NCBI GenBank assembly: GCA_021604505.1 | Contig: BQJC01000001.1 | Location: 832,218-896,217, forward strand | Direction: 5' to 3' | Source of the DNA: Nitrospinaceae bacterium | Lineage (GTDB): Bacteria; Nitrospinota; Nitrospinia; Nitrospinales; VA-1 | Length of the DNA stretch: 64,000 nt | In this document: positions 35,401-44,353 of the stretch, one piece after another | How positions within the stretch are numbered: the first letter of the stretch is position 1 | How the letters are laid out: each line of letters opens with the position of its first letter | The notes under the pieces: model-generated | Told to the model about the DNA's origin: nothing | The model's input: only the letters and a program-made list of their open reading frames with translations | The model's database searches: none | Position numbers and translations under genes: made by a program

Positions 35401-36249
35401 TTATTCGATTTCAGTTGTTTTTTTGCCCAGGGTTTCCGGGTAAGGCGCGCCTCCAATTTCTGATCGCTTCATTTTTTTTCCAGACGCGAATGGGGCGAGG
35501 TTTTTCGCGCTTTTAAACCGCTCAAACAAACCCAGTTGAAGGACTCTTATCGCGGCTTCCAGGGCGATGGCAAAAGAGAATTTTGATTCCCCATCCCGGC
35601 GTTCCGTGAATATGATAGGGATCTCCTCAAGGCGAAACCCCTGTTTATGTGCATAAAAACTCACTTCGATTTGAAATCCGTACCCATCGCTTTTTATTTC
35701 GTCCCAATTCAATGCCTCGATCACCCGGCGGTGAATCGCTTTAAACCCGCCGGTGGGATCGGTGAGCGGCAATCCTGAGATCATGCGGGTATAAATGCCG
35801 GCGCAGATACTGACGATCAAACGTCTGAGCGGCCAGTTGATCACGCTGATACCGTTCAAATAGCGGGAGCCTATGGCGAGATCCGCGCCCTGTTCGATGG
35901 TTTTCAGCAATCGTGGAATGTCCTCGGGATCGTGAGAAAGGTCGCTGTCCATTTCCATACAAACATCGTATCCACGCTTCAGACTCCATTGAAAGCCCTC
36001 CTTATAGGCGGTGGCCAAGCCTTGTTTTTTCGGCCTCAGCAATAAAAACAATCTTTTTTCAAATTGTGGATGGTTTTTCGCAAGGTTCGCCGTGCCATCG
36101 GGGGAGGAGTCATCGACGACCAGAATATCCACATGGACCGGCAGATTCAACAGCGCCTCCACCACCTGAATCAGGCTGGCCGCTTCGTTGTAGGTGGGAA
36201 GAACGACCAGAGCACGCACAGCTTCCTGTTTAATATTGTTCAATGACAT
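35401..36249 (-). CDS. Polyprenol-phosphate mannosyltransferase (Dpm1-like GT2)
   Basis: A 282-residue GT2 enzyme without membrane segments. The GT-A nucleotide-binding motifs are clear: VVLPTYNEAASL, ILVVDDSSPDGTANLA, EMDSDLSHDPEDI (the metal-binding D-x-D and following acidic residues), GSRYLNG and PTGGFKAIHRRVIEAL. This is the Dpm1/Ppm1 class, which transfers mannose from GDP-mannose to a polyprenol phosphate. Its neighbours are membrane GT-C enzymes that need such a donor. About 40 residues after the catalytic domain are basic and could contact the membrane. Confidence 0.9.
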   Translation of the reverse strand: MSLNNIKQEAVRALVVLPTYNEAASLIQVVEALLNLPVHVDILVVDDSSPDGTANLAKNHPQFEKRLFLLLRPKKQGLATAYKEGFQWSLKRGYDVCMEMDSDLSHDPEDIPRLLKTIEQGADLAIGSRYLNGISVINWPLRRLIVSICAGIYTRMISGLPLTDPTGGFKAIHRRVIEALNWDEIKSDGYGFQIEVSFYAHKQGFRLEEIPIIFTERRDGESKFSFAIALEAAIRVLQLGLFERFKSAKNLAPFASGKKMKRSEIGGAPYPETLGKKTTEIE

Positions 36250-36351
36250 TGTTTTTTGTAGCTAATATAAGGAAAGTTAGCTTTTTGCCTGGGGAACAGG
36301 GGGTCATTATACTATTGACGCAAAAAAAGTCACTTCAAAATAAATTAATAA

Positions 36352-37905
36352 CTAATTGTTTTTTATGGATGTCTCATTGTTTCGAGAAAGAGGCTTTTTG
36401 GGCTCGTAGACGACAAAAGGCCTTTCAACGAAACTCAGACGATAATGCTGTTTCATCAGGTCGAGAAAACCGACTGGAAAATGCACCTCCCCGTAAAAAC
36501 GTTCCACCCCCAGAGAAGAATGTTTTTCCATGGCATCTTCCAGTTGATCCAATGGGGCGCCACTCCAGTCCAGCAGGACGATGGCTTCAAAAAAGTGCTT
36601 TTCAATTTTTTGGGTGAAGTCTTTATGGATGACAGGGGATTTTTGAGCCAGAAGTCGCAGGCTGAAAGCGTCCAGAACAAAAGGCCGCTGTCCCATCAAC
36701 AGGGGAACCAGCGGGTTTTCACTGAGGATGTTTTTTCTTTCCGGACCCAGTTTGTCTGAAATGGCCTGAACGGTGTCGCGCGTCGGTCGGCCCACCGGTT
36801 CGATATGGTCTTTGATGGAAAGGGTTCCTGGAATCGACATGAACAAAATACCGATAAATACAAATAAAAAATAGAGATTATAGACCTTAGCGAAAATTTC
36901 TTTAGTTTGAAATTGCGAGCCGGCAACCAGAAGACAGGCGATCAGTAAATCGATCAGGTGATTGCTGTCTGTGCCAGGCGAAGAAAAAATAAAGAAGGTC
37001 GAAATCAGGGTGATGCAAAAATAAAGAGCGACAAAAGATCTCCATTGAGCGCTTATCGTCATCGCCGTCAGGTAAACCGCAAGGCCCAGCAGGGCAAGAA
37101 AGAAAGGGTCTTGAACGATGACGGTTGCAAACCAAAGCGGGGTTTTTAATGCGTAGGTCCAATTGAATCCGCCCAGGGCACAGGCTTGAAAGGAGGCCAG
37201 GGCTTTGCCATCACTTACCGCATGGACCCCAACAAGCAAAATCAGGGTGGCCATTGCGGTAAGGCCCGTCAGATAGAGGGTGGAGGGTTTCTTGTTTTGT
37301 AAAAGAAAAAACAGGGCGACGGTCACCAGACCGCCGATCGTCGTAAACTTTGTAAAGATGGCGCCCAAAAAGAAAAGCGCGCTCAAAGTCAAATGCTGAA
37401 AGGAAGCGGTTCGTAAATGTTTGAGGGCAAACACGATTCCCCAGACATTCATGCCTGCCGCCAGAAAATCCCCCCTGATTTCGAGGGTCAGCAATTGAAA
37501 TGCTATGGATGCATGCGCCAGGAAAGTGAATGCCAGGGCCACGTTCCTTTTTACATCCAATTGGCGAAGGAGAAGATAAATTCCCAGGTCGAGAAATGCG
37601 AGAGTCAAAAGCGATAGAATGAAACCGGATAGAACGGGGTCTTTAAAGAAAAGGATGAGAGCGCCGTAGATGGTGAAAAAAAGCGGCATGTAACGCGTCC
37701 CGCCAGTGCCGGATTCGTCAAAAACCGGCCTGTAAAAAACGCCCTCGGCGAAATCGTTTGCCAATGCGGCCCAAACGCCGCTGGTATTGCCCGATGGAAG
37801 CCCGTCCCGCCAAAACCACAGCATAAGACCCAGAGAGCCCAATAAAGCGAAGGCGCTGGCTGAATTAAGAAGCCGGATGCTGAACCGCGGTTCCAGAAAT
37901 TTCAT
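36352..37905 (-). CDS. GT-C-like integral membrane glycosyltransferase
   Basis: A 517-residue protein from an ATG at 37905 (MKFLEPRFS). A longer frame to 38001 would overlap the PAP2 gene with an unlikely N-terminus, so the shorter start is chosen, but no strong Shine-Dalgarno is visible. About ten hydrophobic segments fill the first 400 residues, and the first extracytoplasmic loop carries acidic residues (YRPVFDESGTGGTRYMPLFF), as in GT39/GT83-type mannosyl or arabinosyl transferases. The C-terminal part is soluble. Acceptor unknown; it sits between Dpm1-like and PAP2 genes on the same strand, suggesting one operon. Confidence 0.7.
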   Translation of the reverse strand: MKFLEPRFSIRLLNSASAFALLGSLGLMLWFWRDGLPSGNTSGVWAALANDFAEGVFYRPVFDESGTGGTRYMPLFFTIYGALILFFKDPVLSGFILSLLTLAFLDLGIYLLLRQLDVKRNVALAFTFLAHASIAFQLLTLEIRGDFLAAGMNVWGIVFALKHLRTASFQHLTLSALFFLGAIFTKFTTIGGLVTVALFFLLQNKKPSTLYLTGLTAMATLILLVGVHAVSDGKALASFQACALGGFNWTYALKTPLWFATVIVQDPFFLALLGLAVYLTAMTISAQWRSFVALYFCITLISTFFIFSSPGTDSNHLIDLLIACLLVAGSQFQTKEIFAKVYNLYFLFVFIGILFMSIPGTLSIKDHIEPVGRPTRDTVQAISDKLGPERKNILSENPLVPLLMGQRPFVLDAFSLRLLAQKSPVIHKDFTQKIEKHFFEAIVLLDWSGAPLDQLEDAMEKHSSLGVERFYGEVHFPVGFLDLMKQHYRLSFVERPFVVYEPKKPLSRNNETSIKNN

Positions 37906-37918
37906 TTTAACAGACAGT

Positions 37919-38929
37919 TTAAGCGGCCGACCTGGATCGGTAATACGTGTCCATCGCCCACCCGACCAACAAGCCATAGGCGGACCCCCAAATGAGATCA
38001 ATGATGTAGTGGTGATTGAGGTAAACCGCGGAAAAGCTGATCAGCAGGTAAAATGCCAGAGAAAAAACGCGCAATGATTTTAATTTAAAAGCGAAATAAA
38101 CGCAAAGGAGGGGAAAGGCAACGTGGCCGGAGGGAATGGCGCCAAACACATTGGGGCACTTGGCGTAAAAGTCCGCGAATAAACTGATGCCGAAATACGC
38201 ATCAAAGCGCAGAGCGCCGGCGGCACTGGGGGCCGCGTCCAATTGTACGGGGCCAAATCCGTATTGCTCGACATACCAAGGTGGAGCGGCGGGATACCAG
38301 AAATAGGTGGAACAGCATAATATGTTCAACCAGAACATGCCCCACATCAAAGCATGGGTCTTGGTTTTGATGGTTTCTTTATCTAAACTGGAATTTTTTC
38401 TCGACCCGAGAAAAAAGCGAAAATAGAGCGCCATCGTCAGACAAACCGGAATAAAAGTCAGGTAAGCAAGACTGGTAATTATGTCCAGGGCAGGGTGCGT
38501 GTGCTTTTGCAGCCATTCGCTGGGCAGAAGTCGTCCTTCGGAAGTTTCAATTCCGAAAAACGTTTTGTCAAACTGATAAGGTTCCGTAACCCGGACTTCC
38601 CCCCGAATCAAATCTGCGTAGTAACTCTGGCTGTCATACAGAATTAAATATAATGTGAACGGCAGGAAGAAAAGATAAAGGCTTTGCGTCCGTGGCCCTG
38701 CATAATAAGCCAGAGCAAGCAAGGCCACGACCAGGTGATCGGCTCGAAAACCGCCCAGGGCCGCATGAAGCAGCCAGAAGCATATCATCAGAGCGAAAGG
38801 CAACAGTTTTTGCAGTGGAGACCGGGAATGCCACCATCCGAGCCATTGTTCTGACAGCGCGGCGGTGGTCCAGCCGGTTCGCAGGTTTGTCTGTATTGCA
38901 CGGTCTTGAATTTGATCGACTTCCGGCAT
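37919..38929 (-). CDS. PAP2-superfamily membrane enzyme, inositol-phosphoceramide-synthase-like
   Basis: A 336-residue protein with about six hydrophobic segments. The PAP2 phosphatase/phosphotransferase motifs are visible: C2 in IPSGHVAFPLLC and C3 in YLNHHYIIDLIWG. The C3 form (LNHHYIIDL) and absence of a classical C1 KxxxxxxRP match the PAP2_3 group, which includes Aur1-type inositol-phosphoceramide synthases and relatives that move phosphoalcohol headgroups between lipids. Classical phosphatidate phosphatases are the alternative. In this cluster, with a CDP-alcohol transferase and a YghO-like acyltransferase, a headgroup-transfer role is an attractive inference. Confidence 0.75.
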   Translation of the reverse strand: MPEVDQIQDRAIQTNLRTGWTTAALSEQWLGWWHSRSPLQKLLPFALMICFWLLHAALGGFRADHLVVALLALAYYAGPRTQSLYLFFLPFTLYLILYDSQSYYADLIRGEVRVTEPYQFDKTFFGIETSEGRLLPSEWLQKHTHPALDIITSLAYLTFIPVCLTMALYFRFFLGSRKNSSLDKETIKTKTHALMWGMFWLNILCCSTYFWYPAAPPWYVEQYGFGPVQLDAAPSAAGALRFDAYFGISLFADFYAKCPNVFGAIPSGHVAFPLLCVYFAFKLKSLRVFSLAFYLLISFSAVYLNHHYIIDLIWGSAYGLLVGWAMDTYYRSRSAA

Positions 38930-39052
38930 TCAAGGCTCTGGGAAATGTTTTTCGTTGGAAGGTTTATTGAGTAAAAACCTTGCAGTCAATTTTCGCTAAG
39001 ATAGCACAGTATTTGAAGTTTTGGCGCGTGATTGTGGCTTCTTCTGGTGGGG

Positions 39053-39718
39053 TCAGGTGGCATTTTGTTTGGAAATTTCTTTTTGAATATTTTTTTGAAA
39101 TCTATGAAACAAACGCTCCCACAGTTTGTCGATATGAAAGTTGATGAGCCAGACAGGGATCAACCCGCCAGGGTCCACCTGCATGATAACGGTGAGATGG
39201 GTTTTGGATTTATCCTTATTATGGGGTTGTAAAAGCAGACTGCTTTCTTTCACCACACCCAAAACTTTATCTTTGTCTTCGAACGGATAGTTTTCCGGGG
39301 AGTTCAAAGTGAAAAGGATTTCCCGTCCGGTATGGGTTTCCTGTTTTGCCTGGTAAATCACGTACCGGTCTTTAAACGGACGGGGCATCTCAAAATGATC
39401 GTAGTCAATGCGTTCCGTTTCCGAAAATTGTTTCAGGATGGTTTTTTGCTTGAGTGCCGGGACAATGGCGATCGTTGTCGGTACGTTTTTTAGGAAATGA
39501 GCAAGGGTGTCCATAGGGGCATCGACAACGGCTTTTTTTTTCAAGATAATCCAATTCCCATCCATCCTGGTTTCACTGGATTCCACGACGGGATGGGTTT
39601 TGTGAGCTTTCTCAGGGGTTCCCGTCGAAAACGCCGGGGTTATGTCGATTGAGGCGGACCACAGAAGGACCATTGATACCGAGAATCTGCACAGAAAACG
39701 CATATCAATTTTCATCAT
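39053..39718 (-). CDS. Periplasmic START/SRPBCC-like lipid-binding protein
   Basis: A 221-residue secreted protein. A hydrophobic signal covers about residues 6-30. The mature domain has the START layout: KKKAVVDAPMDTLAHFLKNV, then YDHFEMPRPFKDRYVIYQ and VDPGGLIPVWLINFH near the C-terminal helix, the last block being typical of START domains. START folds bind single lipid molecules. A periplasmic lipid carrier fits the surrounding lipid gene cluster, but the ligand is not known. The final 25 residues are basic and helical. Confidence 0.75.
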   Translation of the reverse strand: MMKIDMRFLCRFSVSMVLLWSASIDITPAFSTGTPEKAHKTHPVVESSETRMDGNWIILKKKAVVDAPMDTLAHFLKNVPTTIAIVPALKQKTILKQFSETERIDYDHFEMPRPFKDRYVIYQAKQETHTGREILFTLNSPENYPFEDKDKVLGVVKESSLLLQPHNKDKSKTHLTVIMQVDPGGLIPVWLINFHIDKLWERLFHRFQKNIQKEISKQNAT

Positions 39719-39846
39719 GGAAAAATGATTGTTTTATAGAGATTCTCATAATACCATCCTCTCCGGTTTTGCAACAAGGTCCCATTCAGTCCAAAAGGCT
39801 GTTATGATTCACTTTTGAGCCTTTCTCAAAGTCGACCCGATAGAAA

Positions 39847-41016
39847 ATGACCGATTCCGAGCCCGTTCCTTCCGGTAAATTCAAAATTGCTTTGATTTGT
39901 GACTGGTTTTTGCCAAACATGGGCGGCACTGAAATTCACCTGCGGGATTTGGCGGACCGGCTGGCGCAAAACGGGCACGAAGTGCATGTCATCACCCCTT
40001 ATCCGGGGAGTGAGGACGGCGAACGATTTCGAATACATCGCTTGCAGGTTCCGTTATTGCCCCTGGTTCATCTGGTTTACACTGCCAGCGCCTTCAGCCA
40101 AATAAAAACCATTCTTAAAAGCGAAGCGTTTGATGTCGTTCATTGCCACGCCAATATCATTTCCCCCACCTCTTACGGAAGCCTTTACCTGTGTAAAAAG
40201 CTGGGCATTCCCGCAGTGATGACCTGGGATTCCATTCTGGGTCCCTACCGCTGGGGGTTGGCGTTATTGGATCGGATTTTTGGATGGTCCAAATGGCTGG
40301 TTAAGTTTTCCGGAGTCAGCGAGGTAGTAGTCCAAGACGTCCGATCCCTGGTGAAAAATAAGCAGGTCGCGGTGCTTCACAATGCCCTGGATGTGGTCGA
40401 ATGGAAAGTGATGCCTGCTAAAAAAGATTCCAATGAGCTGTGGATTGTCTCCGTGATGCGATTGTATCGAAAAAAACGCGGAGACGCGCTGATTGGCATC
40501 CTGCCCGACGTTCTGGAACGCATTCCCCCGAATATTTGCGTGAAACTGAAAATCATCGGCAAAGGCCCCAAACGGAACAGCCTGGAAGTGCAGATAAAAC
40601 GTCTGGGCCTGGAAAATATAGTGGAACTGACGGGCTACAAAACACGCGATGAAATAAAAGAGCAATTTTCCCGCACCGATATTTATATTCAACCGACGCG
40701 CTGGGAATCCTTTGGCCTTGCGGCTCTGGAAGCCCGTTGCGCCGGTTTGCCCGTGATCGCCAAGAGCAAAGGAGGCGTTAAAGGATTCATTCGGCACGGT
40801 CAGGAAGGGCTTCTGGCGAAGTCCGACCAAGAACTTGCCGATCATCTGGTTCGCCTGATCAACGATGCAGATTTTAGGGAATCGATTGCCCGCCATAACC
40901 GTGAGGTCACCCCGCCTCTGGATTGGAAGCAGGCGTTGTCCGAACACGAAGCGGTGTATCGTGAAGCCATTGGACTGATAAAGGCTTTGGCTGGAGAAAA
41001 GGCTAAAGGAAAATGA
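39847..41016 (+). CDS. GT4 glycosyltransferase (PIG-A-like)
   Basis: A 389-residue GT-B enzyme. The N-terminal domain begins CDWFLPNMGGTEIHLRDLADRL and includes HVITPYPG and FDVVHCHANI, features shared by GT4 enzymes and PIG-A (which uses phosphatidylinositol as acceptor). The C-terminal donor domain has WIVSVMRLYRKKRGDALI, LKIIGKGPKRNSLE and the E-x7-E loop region QPTRWESFGLAALEARCAGLPVIA. Cytosolic or peripheral. Divergent from the START gene. The similarity to phosphatidylinositol glycosyltransferases is suggestive next to a CDP-alcohol transferase, but not decisive. Confidence 0.85.
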   Translation: MTDSEPVPSGKFKIALICDWFLPNMGGTEIHLRDLADRLAQNGHEVHVITPYPGSEDGERFRIHRLQVPLLPLVHLVYTASAFSQIKTILKSEAFDVVHCHANIISPTSYGSLYLCKKLGIPAVMTWDSILGPYRWGLALLDRIFGWSKWLVKFSGVSEVVVQDVRSLVKNKQVAVLHNALDVVEWKVMPAKKDSNELWIVSVMRLYRKKRGDALIGILPDVLERIPPNICVKLKIIGKGPKRNSLEVQIKRLGLENIVELTGYKTRDEIKEQFSRTDIYIQPTRWESFGLAALEARCAGLPVIAKSKGGVKGFIRHGQEGLLAKSDQELADHLVRLINDADFRESIARHNREVTPPLDWKQALSEHEAVYREAIGLIKALAGEKAKGK

Positions 41017-41022
41017 GCGGGC

Positions 41023-42027
41023 TCATTTCACAACCGGCGTTTCGACTCTGGGTGGGGGAGGGCTGAAGGGATAGAAATTACGAATCAGGAGAGTGAGATA
41101 CCCCGTTCCGATCAACGGAATCAAATAGCAGATGTGTTGAACCAGAGCCAATCCCAGCGCCTGCTCAGGCGGCAGCCCCAAATATTGATAAACAAAAAAT
41201 ACGGTGGCCTCATAAATTCCCAGATTGCCGGGAGCCACAGGAACCAGGGTGACCAGGCTGATCGAGGCCAGGACCATAAAAATGCTCCAAAAAGGCAAGT
41301 CCAGGCCGAAGCTTTTTTGAACCAGAAATATCGCCAACGCTTCGGCGCCTTTCATCGCCAGGGCAATTCCCATGCCCAGTGAAAAAATTCTGACATTCCG
41401 TAAAGCTTCGAGGTGGTGCGCCCATCTGGAAATAAAATGCCAGATCTTCTTCCATCGGGGGTGGGATTGCCTGTCCATGAACGTTTTGAACTGGCGGTGC
41501 CGGTGAGCGAAAAAAAACAGGATGAAGAAAAGAATAAAAATTCCGGCAAAGGCCGCGAGAATGCCCTGCTTCATCCAGTCGGGAATGGGGGTGAGGAGGA
41601 CCACCAGCAGAAAAAGTGACATTTTGGCAAACCCCTCGGCAAATTGATCCAATGCCATCACCGATAAGGCGACGGCATGTCCGACCTTTTCTCTTCTCGC
41701 GAGCATGAGGACCGCCAGGGCCTGTCCGGCCATGAATGGAACCGTGTTGCTGGTCATCGCCATCAAAGCGTTGATTTCCAGCATGTTTTTAAATTTTACA
41801 CGATACCCCTGAGGCAAAAAATTAATCCATTGAGACGTTCCAAATACCAGAATGAAAAGATTGCTCGCTGCCGCAAAAACAAGCCATGCGGCGCTGATAT
41901 TCTTTAATTCATTCAACACGGAGTCCCACTGAAGTTCGCGGACGACCATGTAAATAAAGAACGAAGCTACGGCCCAGGCCAGAACCCAAAGCCACCTCTT
42001 TTTTTTTGATTTTAAAACGGAGGTCAT
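41023..42027 (-). CDS. UPF0104/LPG-synthase-TM family membrane protein (flippase-like)
   Basis: A 334-residue protein with about eight hydrophobic segments and a basic N-terminus (KSKKKRW). The order of segments and the motifs NALMAMTSNTVPFMAGQALAV, MALDQFAEGF and LVTLVPVAPGNLGIYEATVFF match the UPF0104 group, related to the membrane part of MprF/lysyl-PG synthase that flips lipids. It lies tail-to-tail with the GT4 gene (6 bp apart). No aminoacyl transfer domain is attached. A role in moving the cluster's lipid across the membrane is inferred. Confidence 0.85.
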   Translation of the reverse strand: MTSVLKSKKKRWLWVLAWAVASFFIYMVVRELQWDSVLNELKNISAAWLVFAAASNLFILVFGTSQWINFLPQGYRVKFKNMLEINALMAMTSNTVPFMAGQALAVLMLARREKVGHAVALSVMALDQFAEGFAKMSLFLLVVLLTPIPDWMKQGILAAFAGIFILFFILFFFAHRHRQFKTFMDRQSHPRWKKIWHFISRWAHHLEALRNVRIFSLGMGIALAMKGAEALAIFLVQKSFGLDLPFWSIFMVLASISLVTLVPVAPGNLGIYEATVFFVYQYLGLPPEQALGLALVQHICYLIPLIGTGYLTLLIRNFYPFSPPPPRVETPVVK

Positions 42028-42102
42028 GGATGGTTTTGAAAGTTGGGAGACGTTTTTTCAAAAAGTGCCCGGTGCTTTTCAGTCATGCTGGGATTGCACG
42101 GT

Positions 42103-42795
42103 TCAGAGCTCCGTCATCCTGAAAAACTGGGCATTTTTTTGTTTAAAATGCCTCAACGCGGAACGCAGACAATCCAAAGCGATTGGCCCTGTTTTGAACC
42201 TGCAGTCGAATCGCAAATTGGTCTTTCGCCAGTCGACAAACTCCCAGGGATGAACGTATAAGACCACAGGACTCGCCAAAGCATTCAAGTAGGGCATGCG
42301 AATCCATTCCGGCAGGCGAAGGTGGGAGGAAGACATGGAAACCGGAATCCGCCTGAGCGGGCTTGCATAGGATTTTCGATAATAAGAAAGCTTGTATTTA
42401 GCCTGTGACGAGTCGAGATGAAAACCTTCTTCGTGCAACAAATCCAGATAGGTGTCCGGGAATTTCAGATAAGGCGCGCGGAAGGAAGTTACGGAAGCAA
42501 ACTGCCGAAGGGCGTCGACGGATTTTTTAATGTCCTTATGGGCGCTCGCTTTATCGAGAGTGGTGAAGTCTTTGTGGGAAAAACCGTGACTCCCCAGTTC
42601 ATGTCCCAAAGAAACCAGTTTCTCAGCCTTTTCAGGGTACATTTCAGCGACTTGTCCCGTTGTGAAAAAGGTGGCCGGGACATTTTCCTCCTGGAGCATA
42701 CTGAGAAGCGGGTCCATCCCTTCCTCCATTCCCCGAAAAGAATTGAGATACGGCATGCAATCCGGTTCCACATCAACTGTGAGGCAAATTTTCAA
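42103..42795 (-). CDS. Polysaccharide deacetylase (NodB-like)
   Basis: A 230-residue NodB-homology enzyme with no signal peptide. The first catalytic motif is LTVDVEPD (TVDxE-type rather than the usual T-F-D-D), the metal-binding motif H-S-H/H-x3 is SHGFSHKDF with the upstream LGHELG, and FRAPYLKFP supplies the third block. The start is TTG at 42795; no ATG is available at this position. It ends 75 bp before the UPF0104 start on the same strand. Such enzymes remove N-acetyl groups from sugars, consistent with a glycan-modifying role, for example GlcNAc-lipid de-N-acetylation in the way GPI-like lipids are made. Confidence 0.82.
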   Translation of the reverse strand: MKICLTVDVEPDCMPYLNSFRGMEEGMDPLLSMLQEENVPATFFTTGQVAEMYPEKAEKLVSLGHELGSHGFSHKDFTTLDKASAHKDIKKSVDALRQFASVTSFRAPYLKFPDTYLDLLHEEGFHLDSSQAKYKLSYYRKSYASPLRRIPVSMSSSHLRLPEWIRMPYLNALASPVVLYVHPWEFVDWRKTNLRFDCRFKTGPIALDCLRSALRHFKQKNAQFFRMTEL

Positions 42796-43006
42796 AAAAC
42801 ACCGCTGGATGGAAATCAGGTTTCAGCCTTAAAAGGCGAAACTGAATGGTTTAAAATGTATTACTTGATTCCTGAAAACATCATTATTGCGCCGATTTTA
42901 CCCGCCCCAAAAAATGATTGCAAAAATATTCCTGTGTGATTTAGTAGGTAAGGACCCTGTGCCAAAAATATTATTTTAATCGCAAATCTTAAAAACGCTC
43001 TCTGAT

Positions 43007-44251
43007 TTGATCAATCCCACGCATTTCATTGCATTGCTTGCTTTGCTGAGCCTGCTTTCCTGCTCAAATTCAGAACCTTATTGTAAAAATGAGGATTGCC
43101 TGGGTGTTCCCTTCGCGGACGGTACGGTCGATTACAGGGTTATCCTCATCGGCGATGCCGGGGGAAATATTGGTGGAATGAACTATGATCAGGAGATTAA
43201 ACTTGCTTTCTTTGCGGCAATCAAGAATTTCTCCAAGGTTCTGCCAGGCCGAACGGCCGTTGTTTTTCTCGGCGATAACATTTATAGCAATGGATTGCCC
43301 GATCCAACGGAGAAAAAGGTAAAACCTGATAAAGGTTGCGATCAGCGGGCCTGCGCCGAGAAAAGAATCGATGTGCAGATTGGAATTTTAAAGGGAATTC
43401 AGGCCCGGGGAATTTTTGTTCCTGGCAACCACGATTGGGACAGCGCCGGGAAAAGGGGCTGGAAGCGAATCCGGAATCTGGAGCAGTACATCGACGATTC
43501 CAGAAGAAATAAAAAAGCCGACGTCGCCGTGATCCCGAAACAGGGGTGTCCCGGGCCCGTAACGGTACCTTTATCAGGAAAAAATGTTGGGATAGCCTTG
43601 ATCGTACTGGACACTCAATGGTGGTTGCACCAGCATGAAAAACCTGAAAAGGACCACAACCCCGCAGACTGCAAACCGGTCACTGAAGAAGAAGTCATCC
43701 AAACGCTAAAGAAACAGATTGAAGACAGCAGAAAGGAAAACAAACACGTCCTTCTGGTCGCGCATCATCCGCTCATCACCTATGGAAAACATTCCGGATT
43801 TTACAATCGCGGCGATTTGTTGAATCCCAGCCGTTTTTTATCTCAATGGATTAAAAGTACCGGGCTGGCGGGCCGTCAGGATTTGAATCATCCCATTTAC
43901 CGGGAGATGAAAAAGAAGATTCTAAAGGCGATTCAAGAGTCCGCGGGTGAAGAGGGAGCGCCATTGATTTATGCGGCTGGGCATGATCACAGCTTGCAGG
44001 TTACCAAGGATAAAGTGGGGAACTTTCATCTGGTAAGCGGCGCCGGATCTCCCTGGAAGGCAACAAAAGCAGGCTATGGGAAAGCGACCCTTTTTTCTCA
44101 CACGAATAAAAAAACCGGCGGGTTCATGGCCGTGGATTATATGCGGTCGGGAAAGATACGCTTGTCGGTGATCGAACCGCGGTCCCCGGATGACGAATGT
44201 AAAAATAATAGCGGGGAAGAGTGTGTGGTTTTTTCAACCTGGGTGAGCTGA
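43007..44251 (+). CDS. Lipoprotein metallophosphoesterase (acid-phosphatase-like)
   Basis: A 414-residue calcineurin-like phosphoesterase. TTG start at 43007 with weak upstream signal, then a hydrophobic segment ending LSCSN, a lipobox. Metal-binding motifs are in order: IGDAGG (first Asp), FLGDNIYSNGLP, GNHDWD, VAHHPLITYG and AGHDHSLQV. These match purple acid phosphatase/TRAP-like enzymes. Membrane-anchored in the periplasm or outer membrane. It follows the glycolipid genes on the opposite strand and may act on phosphate esters, but there is no evidence for a specific substrate. Confidence 0.88.
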   Translation: MINPTHFIALLALLSLLSCSNSEPYCKNEDCLGVPFADGTVDYRVILIGDAGGNIGGMNYDQEIKLAFFAAIKNFSKVLPGRTAVVFLGDNIYSNGLPDPTEKKVKPDKGCDQRACAEKRIDVQIGILKGIQARGIFVPGNHDWDSAGKRGWKRIRNLEQYIDDSRRNKKADVAVIPKQGCPGPVTVPLSGKNVGIALIVLDTQWWLHQHEKPEKDHNPADCKPVTEEEVIQTLKKQIEDSRKENKHVLLVAHHPLITYGKHSGFYNRGDLLNPSRFLSQWIKSTGLAGRQDLNHPIYREMKKKILKAIQESAGEEGAPLIYAAGHDHSLQVTKDKVGNFHLVSGAGSPWKATKAGYGKATLFSHTNKKTGGFMAVDYMRSGKIRLSVIEPRSPDDECKNNSGEECVVFSTWVS

Positions 44252-44353
44252 AAGGTAAAAGACGAAAGCGGATGAGGCAAACGATTCCACTGAAGGGAGA
44301 TTTTTTTAATTCGTTTTTTACATGCGGTATCGAAGTCAACGCAACTGGGGCTC

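Noticed and set aside
37906-38001. Upstream extension of the GT-C gene (start at 38001).
   Set aside because: Would overlap the PAP2 gene and add a non-hydrophobic Gly/Arg-rich N-terminus; the ATG at 37905 gives a normal membrane protein start.
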